Below are positions 5,729 to 14,200 of a stretch of DNA of 16,833 nucleotides, piece after piece; positions within the stretch are counted from its first letter, which is position 1, and each line of letters opens with the position of its first letter. The notes below the pieces were generated by a model, which was not told the DNA's origin, searched no databases, and saw only the letters and a list, made by a program, of their open reading frames with translations. This DNA is from Desulfobacterales bacterium. Lineage in GTDB: Bacteria; Desulfobacterota; Desulfobacteria; Desulfobacterales; JAFDCJ01. The stretch is taken from the NCBI GenBank assembly GCA_029932495.1, contig JAOZPY010000017.1:1-16833 (forward strand), given 5' to 3'. A program made the position numbers and the translations under genes.

Positions 5729-7846
5729 ATGGAACCTGCGTTGATTTCACCGGCCAGCGCCTCGTTTCTGGGTATTCCGGAAATAATTATCTATATCCTC
5801 ATTCCGTTGACGGGCATCGGTATATTTGCCTATATTATATACCGGCGCATGGTGCCGCTGCTCAAGGCAGCCCCCGATGACCGTTTCAACCGCTTCGGGG
5901 AGCGCATTAAAAATGTATTGAAAATATGGCTGGGCCAGTGGCGGCACCCGCGTTACATGCTTGCCGGTGTACTGCATATCCTTATTTTTGCCGGTTTTCT
6001 GATTCTCGGGGCCCGTTCCACCCAGCTCGTAATTCTGGGATTTGTGGACAATTTCGTGCTGCCGGGTTTCGGGGGAGCCTTTGGCACCTTTTATAGCGTG
6101 GTAAAGGATTACGCCGCCACCTGGGTCCTGATTGCCTGTATCATTGCCGGGATTCGGCGCGGAATCTTCAAACCGGCCCGTTATGCCGTTCCGTCCAAGT
6201 ACGGACATGACCATACCTTTGAGGCATTGTTTGTGCTGGGGCTGATCTCGGTGCTGGTGCTCAGCGAAAGCCTTTTTGAGGCCAGCCTGGTGGCCGCCGA
6301 GATGCAAAAAGGTCTGCATGCCGGCATTGTTCCTCCGTTGACGCTGGTGTGGTTTTTTACGCTCCTTTCAAGCGGGGCTTCGCTGTCCGCCTTGCAGGGA
6401 ATGCATTCAGTCGCTTATTTTATCCATGAGGTCACTTTTTTCTTTTTCCTGTGTTTCTTGCCCCTGGGCAAGCATTTTCACGTGATCACCTCTATTTTCA
6501 ACGTGTTTTTCATGCGCCTGGAACGGGGCAATGTGAAACCGGTACGTTACGGGGTGGACGATGAACATCTGGACGATCTGGAATCATTCGGCGTCAAGGT
6601 GTTTGAGGATTTTACCTGGAAGCACATGCTTGATTTTTACACCTGTGCTGATTGCGGCCGCTGTTCCGACCGCTGTCCGGCCAATGCCGTCAGCCGGCCC
6701 CTTTCCCCGCGCTTTATTTCCATCAAGGGGCGTGATTATGCCTTTGAACACTACCCGCTGATCGGCGACAACAGCGCAGAGTCCAAACCGTTGATCGGCG
6801 GCATTTACAGCGAGGATGAAATCTGGTCCTGCACCACCTGCGGTGCCTGCGAGCAGGAGTGCCCGCTGGGCATCGAATACATCGACAAGATGGTGGATCT
6901 GCGACGTGGCATGGTCGATGAGGGCATGGTCCCCCAGTCCCTTCAAAAGCCCCTTGGGGCCCTTGAAAAACGCGGTAATCCCTGGGGAAAGATGGAACGC
7001 AAGCGGGCGGACTGGACCAAGGAGCTGGCTGAAGACTGCCCGGTAAAAATTCTGGAAAAAGGTAAAACCGCCGATACCCTGTACTTTGTAGACAGCATCT
7101 CTTCATTTGATGATCGCATGCAGGAAATTGCCCGTTCAACGGCAAAAATATTGCACACTGCCGGCATTGATTTCGGTATTTTGGGCAAGGCAGAAAAAGA
7201 CAGCGGCCACGAGGTGAGAAGATTCGGTGAAGAAATGCTGTTTCAGGATCTGAAGGATCAAAACACAGAGGCTATTTTAAATTCCGGCGCCAAACGTATC
7301 GTCACTGCAGACCCGCATGCGTACAACGCATTGAAAAAAGACTATTCGGACCTGCCGCCCGTTGAACATATCAGCCAGACCATCGTGCGCACGGTGCAGG
7401 CCGGCACGTTGCAGCTGAAGCCGGTGGAAGACGGCAGCAAGGTCTATGTCTATCATGATCCCTGTTACCTGGGGCGGCATAACAATCTTTACGAGGATCC
7501 GCGCCGGGCCATTGATGCCATCGTCGGCATCAACCGGGTGGAAATGGAAGGCAACTGCCGGGATCGATCCTTTTGTTGCGGCGGCGGCGGGTTGATGCTG
7601 TTTTACGAGCCTGAAGAGGAACAGCGTATGGGCGTGCTCAGGGTTCAGATGGCCAAGGAAGCCGGGGCCAATGTCATTGTGACCGCCTGTCCCTTCTGCC
7701 TGGTTAACATCGAAGATGCCATCAAGGTCGCGGGCCTGGAAGGGGAGATGGAAGCCATTGATCTGGCCGAGCTGGTTGAGCGGCACATGGTTGTTGACGC
7801 GCCGGCTGAGCAATCTGAAACGGAAGATGCCAAAAGTTCAAAATGA
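5729..7846 (+). CDS. Membrane FeS/heme oxidoreductase, ETF:menaquinone oxidoreductase type (HdrDE-like fusion)
   Basis: It probably carries electrons from reduced ETF to menaquinone at the inner membrane, as proposed for the DUF224/EMO proteins of Syntrophomonas, Syntrophus and Geobacter. The product has 705 residues. The N-terminal half has about six membrane helices of NarI/HdrE type (about 17-38, 78-100, 128-144, 164-190, 200-218, 228-262) with histidines suited to heme b (H83, H226, H233, H249, H251). Two [4Fe-4S] motifs follow: C306, C309, C312, C316 and C368, C371, C374, C378. Two CCG-type domains come next. The second is intact (C579, C616-C617, C654, C657). The first (about 450-540) has none of its expected cysteines: FVDS, DSGH and ADPHA stand where FVGC, C(C/T)GD and TCPHC are usual. 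The start at 5729 has only a distant GGGAG. EtfB starts 80 bp later. The electron route is inferred from family and context. Confidence 0.88.
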   Translation: MEPALISPASASFLGIPEIIIYILIPLTGIGIFAYIIYRRMVPLLKAAPDDRFNRFGERIKNVLKIWLGQWRHPRYMLAGVLHILIFAGFLILGARSTQLVILGFVDNFVLPGFGGAFGTFYSVVKDYAATWVLIACIIAGIRRGIFKPARYAVPSKYGHDHTFEALFVLGLISVLVLSESLFEASLVAAEMQKGLHAGIVPPLTLVWFFTLLSSGASLSALQGMHSVAYFIHEVTFFFFLCFLPLGKHFHVITSIFNVFFMRLERGNVKPVRYGVDDEHLDDLESFGVKVFEDFTWKHMLDFYTCADCGRCSDRCPANAVSRPLSPRFISIKGRDYAFEHYPLIGDNSAESKPLIGGIYSEDEIWSCTTCGACEQECPLGIEYIDKMVDLRRGMVDEGMVPQSLQKPLGALEKRGNPWGKMERKRADWTKELAEDCPVKILEKGKTADTLYFVDSISSFDDRMQEIARSTAKILHTAGIDFGILGKAEKDSGHEVRRFGEEMLFQDLKDQNTEAILNSGAKRIVTADPHAYNALKKDYSDLPPVEHISQTIVRTVQAGTLQLKPVEDGSKVYVYHDPCYLGRHNNLYEDPRRAIDAIVGINRVEMEGNCRDRSFCCGGGGLMLFYEPEEEQRMGVLRVQMAKEAGANVIVTACPFCLVNIEDAIKVAGLEGEMEAIDLAELVERHMVVDAPAEQSETEDAKSSK

Positions 7847-7926
7847 ATATCCGACATTGATGAAGTCGTAAAAAGTTCCTTTTGTTCGCTATAAACACTA
7901 ACAAAAAAAACTTCGGGAGGAATGGC

Positions 7927-8718
7927 ATGGAAATTCTGGTATGTGTGAAACGCGTTCCTGACACGGCCGAAAATGAGATCGAAGTCGCCGCCGATGGGAG
8001 TGATATCGAACGCGATGATCTTGTTTATTCGGTCAATGAATGGGACAACTATGCAGTGGAAGAAGCGATTCAACTGGTCGACAAGGCCGGGGGATCCGTG
8101 ACGGTGGTGTCCGTCGGCGATGAGGAGGCCGAGGAAGTGGTCAGACGCGAAATGGCCATGGGTGCCAACAACGGGCTTTTGCTGTCCGATGATGCTTTTG
8201 AAGGCTCTGACGGCAAGGGTACCGCCACCATACTGAAAGCGGCGGTGGAAAAGGGCAACTACGACCTGATTCTCACAGGGGCCCTGGCCGATGACGGGGC
8301 TGGCCAGGTGGGCGGAATGCTGGCCGCCATGCTGGATTTGCCTTTTGCTTCGGTTGTCAACCGTATTGAAGTCATGGACGACAAGAAACTTAAAATCGGC
8401 CGTGAGATTGAAGGCGGCAACCAGGAAATGCATGAAATTGATCTGCCCTGTGTGCTGTCCATTCAAACGGGTATCAACGAACCACGCTATGTTGGAATAC
8501 GCGGCATCCGCAAGGTGGCTTCGGTGGAAATCCCTGTCTGGGGAACGTCCGAGCTGGGAGTTGCGGCGGATTCCGTGGGAGCTGCAGCGGCGCGGGTAAA
8601 ACGGCTGGACTATTTTGTGCCTGACCTTGGTGAAGGTGCCGAGATCCTGGAAGGCAGCCTGGAAGAGGTGGCCGACAAGTTGATCGAAATGTTAAAAGCC
8701 AAAGGAGGGATTAAATAA
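7927..8718 (+). CDS. etfB: Electron transfer flavoprotein subunit beta
   Basis: This is the beta subunit of ETF, which with alpha collects electrons from acyl-CoA dehydrogenase and delivers them to the membrane quinone oxidoreductase. The product has 263 residues, the normal length. It begins MEILVCVKRVPDT, the family N-terminus, and contains YDLILTGALADDGAGQVG (112-129) and the LP.VLSIQTGINEPRY signature (173-188). ETFs usually have a Gln in the GxQAxD motif, which here reads GALADD. The start at 7927 follows GGGAGG by 6 nt. An in-frame ATG at 7882 lacks such a site and would add an unusual leader. The stop overlaps the etfA ATG by one base, implying coupling. Its place after the oxidoreductase and dehydrogenase marks it as the ETF of fatty-acid oxidation. 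Confidence 0.95.
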   Translation: MEILVCVKRVPDTAENEIEVAADGSDIERDDLVYSVNEWDNYAVEEAIQLVDKAGGSVTVVSVGDEEAEEVVRREMAMGANNGLLLSDDAFEGSDGKGTATILKAAVEKGNYDLILTGALADDGAGQVGGMLAAMLDLPFASVVNRIEVMDDKKLKIGREIEGGNQEMHEIDLPCVLSIQTGINEPRYVGIRGIRKVASVEIPVWGTSELGVAADSVGAAAARVKRLDYFVPDLGEGAEILEGSLEEVADKLIEMLKAKGGIK

Positions 8719-9692
8719 TGGCCGGACAGGTTTTTGCATATATTGTATACAAGGAAGGTAAGGCTGATGACACCGCCCTTGAGCTGGTCAAGGCGGCCGG
8801 AAAAATCAATCCGGATGCTTCCCCCACGGCAATTGTCACCGGATCGGGGTCCGATCTCGATGCGGTGTGCAATGAAGTGACCGCATCCTATAAAGAGGTT
8901 TGGAAATTCGACAATGAAGCCCTGGCCTATCCCAATGCCGAGATTATCCGGCAGTTGCTGGTCAAGGTTTTGCCTGCCGACGCCGTTGTTCTGGTTGCCC
9001 ATGATACCTTCGGCATGGATCTTTCCCCGGGTCTTGCCATAATGCTGGATTCGACGTTTGTGCCTGATGTTGTGGATTTTGAGGGACTGGAAGGCGATAC
9101 TTTGAAAGCGGTTCGACAGGAATTCAGTGGCCAGGTCAGCACCCATGTAAATTGTGATCTGTCCAACGGAGCGGTTATTAACGTGCGCCCGGGTGTTTTC
9201 CAAGCGGATGGGGCGGCCGGTGTCGGCGGCCAGGTGATCGACAAATCATCTGAAATCGGAGAACTTGTGCTGCGTCGACGCTACCTGGAAACTGTGGAAG
9301 CCGAAGTCGGCGATGTGGACATCACCAAGGAAGATGTTCTGGTTTCCGTCGGCCGGGGCATTGAGGACCAGGACAACATTGAAATTGCCGAGGAGCTGGC
9401 CGAAGCCATGGGAGCGGTGGTTTCCTGTTCCCGTCCGATCGTTGATGCCAAGTGGCTTGAGAAATCACGCCAGGTGGGCACCTCCGGGCAGACAGTCAAA
9501 CCCAAGGTTTACATGGCGCTGGGTATCAGCGGGTCCTTCCAGCACCTGGGGGGACTCAAGGGCAATCCGTTTATTGTGGCCGTCAACAAGAATCCGAAAG
9601 CACCGATTTTTCAGGTGGCCGATGTCGGTATCGTGGAAGATCTGCTCGAATTTGCCCCGGTGCTGACGGAAAAAATCGCAGAAGGCAAATAA
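8718..9692 (+). CDS. etfA: Electron transfer flavoprotein subunit alpha
   Basis: This is the FAD-carrying alpha subunit of ETF, partner of the product just upstream. The product has 324 residues, typical of the family. The C-terminal FAD domain is clear: VSVGRGI (209-215), SCSRPIVDAKW (236-246), QVGTSGQTVKPK (252-263), MALGISGSFQHLGGLK (266-281) and APIFQVADVGIV (295-306). Where most family members read INkDP, this one has VNKNP (289-293), a small variation near the flavin. The ATG shares its A with the etfB TAA stop and has AGGAGGG 8 nt upstream. It is the last gene of the operon, and a strong terminator lies 29 bp after its stop. No third subunit or adjacent ferredoxin suggests electron bifurcation. 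A simple carrier role is the better reading. Confidence 0.95.
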   Translation: MAGQVFAYIVYKEGKADDTALELVKAAGKINPDASPTAIVTGSGSDLDAVCNEVTASYKEVWKFDNEALAYPNAEIIRQLLVKVLPADAVVLVAHDTFGMDLSPGLAIMLDSTFVPDVVDFEGLEGDTLKAVRQEFSGQVSTHVNCDLSNGAVINVRPGVFQADGAAGVGGQVIDKSSEIGELVLRRRYLETVEAEVGDVDITKEDVLVSVGRGIEDQDNIEIAEELAEAMGAVVSCSRPIVDAKWLEKSRQVGTSGQTVKPKVYMALGISGSFQHLGGLKGNPFIVAVNKNPKAPIFQVADVGIVEDLLEFAPVLTEKIAEGK

Positions 9693-9720
9693 TCGGCGCG
9701 AAACCGTTTTGCGTATCCAG

Positions 9721-9762
9721 ACAGCCGCTTGCTTCGTGTTAAAGCAGGCGGCTGTTTTATTT
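9721..9762 (+). terminator. Rho-independent terminator closing the fadR-etfA operon
   Basis: A 14-bp stem (9721-9734 with 9742-9755, one G-U pair) with a 7-nt loop is followed by TTTTATTT. It starts 29 bp after the etfA stop. This is the clearest terminator in the window and fixes the 3' end of the beta-oxidation unit. Confidence 0.92.
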
Positions 9763-9772
9763 GGTCTTCGGC

Positions 9773-9801
9773 TTGAAAAAAAGTGATGGCTGTCATATAA
9801 T
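9773..9801 (+). promoter_or_regulatory. Sigma70 promoter of the RND efflux operon
   Basis: TTGAAA (9773-9778), 17 bp, then the perfect -10 TATAAT (9796-9801), placed between the etfA terminator and the adaptor gene. The predicted leader is about 90 nt. It contains a 5-bp inverted repeat, AGCGC-CGTAT-GCGCT (9839-9853), that might be an operator or a small hairpin. No regulator gene is adjacent. Confidence 0.8.
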
Positions 9802-9899
9802 TAACATTTTAAGGAAGTTTCGTAAGCCTCAAAAATTTAGCGCCGTATGCGCTGCATAAATATTTGAAAAGGAATCGCTTTTTTCCGGGGCAGTTTGAC

Positions 9900-11177
9900 A
9901 TGCAAAAAGGAGCAATGTTTAAGACGGCTCGGGTTGTTATCGTGCTGGTGGCGGCTCTGGTGATCGCTGTTTTGTTGGTCACCTTGAAACCCGAGGCCGA
10001 ACGCCGGGTGCCGGTGGAAAAAGGCCGGCTGGTAGAGGTGATGCCGGCGAAGGCCGAAAAGATAAATATGCTGATCGAGGCTTACGGCACGGTCAGACCC
10101 CGGGAGGCCCTGAAAATCATCGCCCAGGTGCGCGGGCAGATCATCGCCGTGGACCCATCCTTTGAAGAGGGCAGCTTTATCCGCAAGGGTCAGTTGCTGA
10201 TTCAAATCGATCCGCGGGACTACGAGCTGGAAGTAGAACACCGGCAAGTGCAGATTCTTCAAGTACAGGCGGAAGTCAAGCGCCTGGAACAGGAAGTGCG
10301 CAACCTGAAAAACCGGATTAAAATTGCCCGTTCGGATACCGCCCTGGCCAAAAAGGAAGTCGTGCGGATCAAACGGCTGGCTGAAAAAAAAGTGGTGTCC
10401 CAATCCAATTTCGACCGTACCGAGCAGAAATACCTGGCCAGTTTCGAACGCCTTCAGGGGTTGAAAAATCAACTGGCCCTGACCGGGCCGCAAAAAGAGC
10501 AGCTCAACGCCCAGCTGGCCATGGCCCGGGTGATGCTCAAGGAGGCGCGCCTGGCCCTGGAACGCACGAAAATTACTGCGCCTTTTGATGGCTGGGTGCT
10601 TGAGAAGACCATCGAAACAGGACAGCATGTCAATGCCGGCCAGTACCTGGGGCGGATCTATTATGCCGGCCAGTTGGAAACCGAGGTCAATATTTCCGTA
10701 AAAGACCTAAAGTGGTTTCCGGCCGGGTTGCGGGACCTGGTGTCCCTTGAAACAACGATTACCTTTGAAAACGATGGTACCCGCTACCACTGGAAGGGAC
10801 GGGTGACGCGCGTCAAGGCCCAGATGGAGGAAAAGACACGCACGCTGCCCGTGGTGGTGGAAATCGATGCGCCTGTGGATGCCGCCGCCAACCCCAACAG
10901 CCATCTGCTGCGACCGGGGGTGTTTGTGACGGTAAGCATCAAGGGGCGCGAAGTGGAAAATGCCTATGTATTGCCCCGGCACGTGGTACACGACGAAGAC
11001 ATGGTCTATATTGTGGATGCCGATCGGCTCAGGATCCAGCCGGTTCGGGTGCTGCGAGCCTATAAAGATAAGGTTGTCATCAGCAAAGGCCTGGTCGACG
11101 GAGATCTGATTGTCAAGACCCCCTTGCCATCGGCAATGGAGGGGATGCGGGTTCGGCTGAAAGAAAATAATTCCTGA
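9900..11177 (+). CDS. RND efflux periplasmic adaptor (membrane fusion protein, HlyD/AcrA family)
   Basis: The adaptor links the inner-membrane RND pump to an outer-membrane channel. From the ATG at 9900 the product has 425 residues. It has a hydrophobic N-terminal anchor (about 10-29) without an obvious lipobox cysteine, a lipoyl-like half (about 60-110), a long charged alpha-hairpin coiled coil (about 112-222), the second lipoyl half with ITAPFDGWV (225-233), a beta-barrel region (about 258-350) and a membrane-proximal C-terminus. The start is uncertain. A TTG at 9864 and an ATG at 9915 are also in frame; the 9915 ATG has GGAG too close, while 9900 has GGGG about 8 nt upstream. The permease follows after 32 bp. 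Substrate is unknown, and no TolC-type gene is in the window. Confidence 0.9.
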   Translation: MQKGAMFKTARVVIVLVAALVIAVLLVTLKPEAERRVPVEKGRLVEVMPAKAEKINMLIEAYGTVRPREALKIIAQVRGQIIAVDPSFEEGSFIRKGQLLIQIDPRDYELEVEHRQVQILQVQAEVKRLEQEVRNLKNRIKIARSDTALAKKEVVRIKRLAEKKVVSQSNFDRTEQKYLASFERLQGLKNQLALTGPQKEQLNAQLAMARVMLKEARLALERTKITAPFDGWVLEKTIETGQHVNAGQYLGRIYYAGQLETEVNISVKDLKWFPAGLRDLVSLETTITFENDGTRYHWKGRVTRVKAQMEEKTRTLPVVVEIDAPVDAAANPNSHLLRPGVFVTVSIKGREVENAYVLPRHVVHDEDMVYIVDADRLRIQPVRVLRAYKDKVVISKGLVDGDLIVKTPLPSAMEGMRVRLKENNS

Positions 11178-11180
11178 CTT

Positions 11181-11194
11181 GGCACGGCCGTGCC
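11181..11194. repeat. 14-bp perfect palindrome between adaptor and permease
   Basis: GGCACGGCCGTGCC sits 3 bp after the adaptor stop and 15 bp before the GTG of the permease. In RNA it can form a 5-bp GC-rich hairpin with a 4-nt loop. No T-run follows, so termination is unlikely. It may tune adaptor-to-permease expression or protect the mRNA end. Function is speculative. Confidence 0.5.
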
Positions 11195-11209
11195 GGAAAA
11201 CAGCACAAC

Positions 11210-14200
11210 GTGAAAGCGATCGGCAACTGGTCCATAAAAAATAATGTCACTGTCAACCTGATTATGCTGTTTATCATCGTGGCCGGCCTGCTGACGCTGG
11301 TCAAGATGCGCCGGGAGATGTTTCCCCAGTTTTCCCTGGACATGATCAACATCGCTGTGGATTACCCGGGCTCCACTCCCCGGGAGGTCGAAGAGGGCAT
11401 CTGCATCAAGATTGAAGAGCAGATCGAGGGCATCGACGGCATATCACGGGTGATATCCACCGCCCGCGAAGGCCACGGTTCGGTGCTGGTGGAGTTGGAG
11501 ACCGGCAGCGATGTCCGCAAAGTTCTCGATGAGATCAAAGATGAAGTTGACCGCATCGACACTTTTCCTGACGAGGCCGAAGAACCCCAGGTTGTTGAAG
11601 TAATCAAACGCGATCCCACTATCTCGGTGGCAGTCTACGGCGAGCTGACAGAAAAACGGCTGAGAAAGGCGGCTGAAAAAATCCGTGACGACCTGCTGGA
11701 TGCCAGGCCCGTGCCTGCAGGCCATGTCTCCGGTTTTATGGGTCTGATCAAGGGGCTCGCCCAACGGCTTAAATTCAGGCAGCCGGACACGATCACCCAG
11801 GTGGACTTGGTGGGGGTGCGGGACTATGAAATTTCGGTGGAAGTCTCCGAAGAAAACCTGCGCCGTTACGGCCTTTCCTTTGACCGGGTGGTCGAGGCTG
11901 TGCGTTCGGGCAGCCTCGATCTTCCCGGTGGAACCATCAAAACCGGGCAGGGAGAAATTTTGGTCCGGGCCAAGGGACAGCTGTACACAGGCGATGAATT
12001 CAAGCAGCTGCCGCTGATCACCCTCGCCGACGGGACGGTGGTCCGGCTTGGGCAGGTGGCCACGGTCATCGACGGTTTTAAAGACACTGATATCAAGACG
12101 CGTTTCAACGGCCAGCCGGCGGCCATTGTCCAGGTCAACCGTACCAGCGACCAGGACATCATCGAGCTGACGCGTATCGTCAAGCATTATATCGCCCGGC
12201 AGTCAGGGCTGCTTCCACCCGATATGCATCTGGCCGTCTGGGGCGATTTGTCGGTAATGGTCCAGGAGCGCATTGACCTGCTGCTGCGCAACGGCCTGCA
12301 GGGCATCGTGCTGGTGTTCATCACCCTGGCCCTGTTTTTAAACATCCGTCTGGCCTTCTGGGTTTCCTTTGGCATTCCGGTGGCATTTATGGGGGCGTTC
12401 CTGACCCTGGACTACCTGGGACAGACCATCAACATGATTTCCCTATTTGGTTTTATCATGACCCTGGGAATCGTGGTTGACGATGCCATTGTGGTGGGGG
12501 AGAATGTTTTCTCCCATTACGGCCGGGGAAAAACAGCGACGGCGGCGGTCGTCGACGGCCTCAAGGAAGTCGGTGGCCCGGTGCTCATGGCGGTGGCCAC
12601 CACCATTGTGGCCTTTTGTCCGCTGCTGTTTATTTCCGGGATCATGGGAAAATTCATCGCCGTGATGCCCATCGCCGTCATCGCCATTTTGATCATGTCA
12701 CTTTTCGAAGCGCTGGTGATCCTTCCCTCCCACCTGCACCACGCCCTGGTGTATTCGGAACGCAAAAGCCGGCGCCTGGCCTCCTGGCACGAAAGACTGC
12801 GCAGCCGGGTGGAGGGGGGGCTGAACTTCGTGATTGAAAAACTTTACACGCCGGCGATTCGCTACGTGGTAAAAAACCGCTATTTTACGTTTTCCATCGG
12901 TGTGGGCATTCTGATCATCAGTCTGGGAGTTGTCATCGGCGGATACGTGCCATTTGTTTTTTTCCCCAAGGGGGAAAGCAACTGGATTATCGCCGACGCC
13001 AGCTATCCGCTGGGGACCCCCTTTTACCTGACCGAAGAGGCCATCGAACGGCTGGAAAAAAAAGCCTTTGACCTCGACCGGGAACTGGCCCGCTATACGC
13101 CGAAAAACGTTAACCTGGTAAAGAATGTTTTTTCGATGGTGGGGGTGATCCCCCGGCGGGACTATAAACCCGCTCAGATCGGCAGCCATGTGGGGGAAGT
13201 GTGGATCGAGGTGGCCTCTTCGGAACAACGGCCCCATCTTTCCACCGCTGTCATCCTGAACAAATGGCGAGATCTGATCGGAGACATTCCCGGCCTGGAG
13301 AGCCTGACCTTTTCCACTCTGGAAGGCGGGCCGGCCGGCAACCCCATTGAAGTTCAGCTGTCCGGGCAGGATTTTGACCAGTTGCAGCAGGCGGCCGAAG
13401 AGGTCAAAAAAGAAATTGGCACCTACCCGGGGACCTTCGATATCACCGACAATTTCAGACCCGGCAAACAGGAACGCAGGGTGCGCATTAAGCCCGGTGC
13501 CCGGTCCCTGGGCGTTACCATGCGCGACATTGCCCGGCAGGTGCGCCAGGCTTTTTACGGCGAAGAGGCTCTGCGCATTCAGCGCGGCAGTGATGATGTT
13601 AAAGTGATGGTGCGCTATACCGACCGTGACCGCCGAAGCATTTCAGGCATTGAAGAGATGCGTATCCGCACCCGTGACGGCCGGCAAATTCCCATCGAAG
13701 AAGTGGCCCGTATCGTGCGGGGTCGTTCCTATTCGGTGATCAACCGGGTTAACCGCAAGCGCACGATTTCTGTTATCTCGGACATCGACGAAACCCGGGC
13801 CAATGCCAACAATATCCTGGCGGCGTTGAAGGCTGATTTCCTGCCCCGGTTGATGCAGCGTTACCCGGGGCTAAGTTACGACCTGGAAGGCCAGGCCAAG
13901 GAAACCCGGGAATCCCTGGACAGCATTAAAATCGGTTACGTGCTGGCCATGATGGGTATTTTCCTCCTGCTGGCCAGCCAATTTCGTTCCTACATTCAAC
14001 CGGTCATTATCATGATGGCCATTCCGTTCGGGCTGATCGGAGCCGTGCTGGGCCATTTGGTCATGGGCCTGGAGTTTACCATTATCAGCATTTTCGGCAT
14101 CGTGGCCCTTTCGGGCATCGTGGTCAACGACTCACTGATTTTAATTGATTTTATCAACCGGGCCATCCGTGGCGGCATGGAAGAAAACCAGGCCGTGATA

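Noticed and set aside
7927..9692. Electron-bifurcating ETF
   Set aside because: No FixCX, ferredoxin or butyryl-CoA-dehydrogenase/lactate-dehydrogenase neighbour. The adjacent quinone oxidoreductase explains the ETF without bifurcation.
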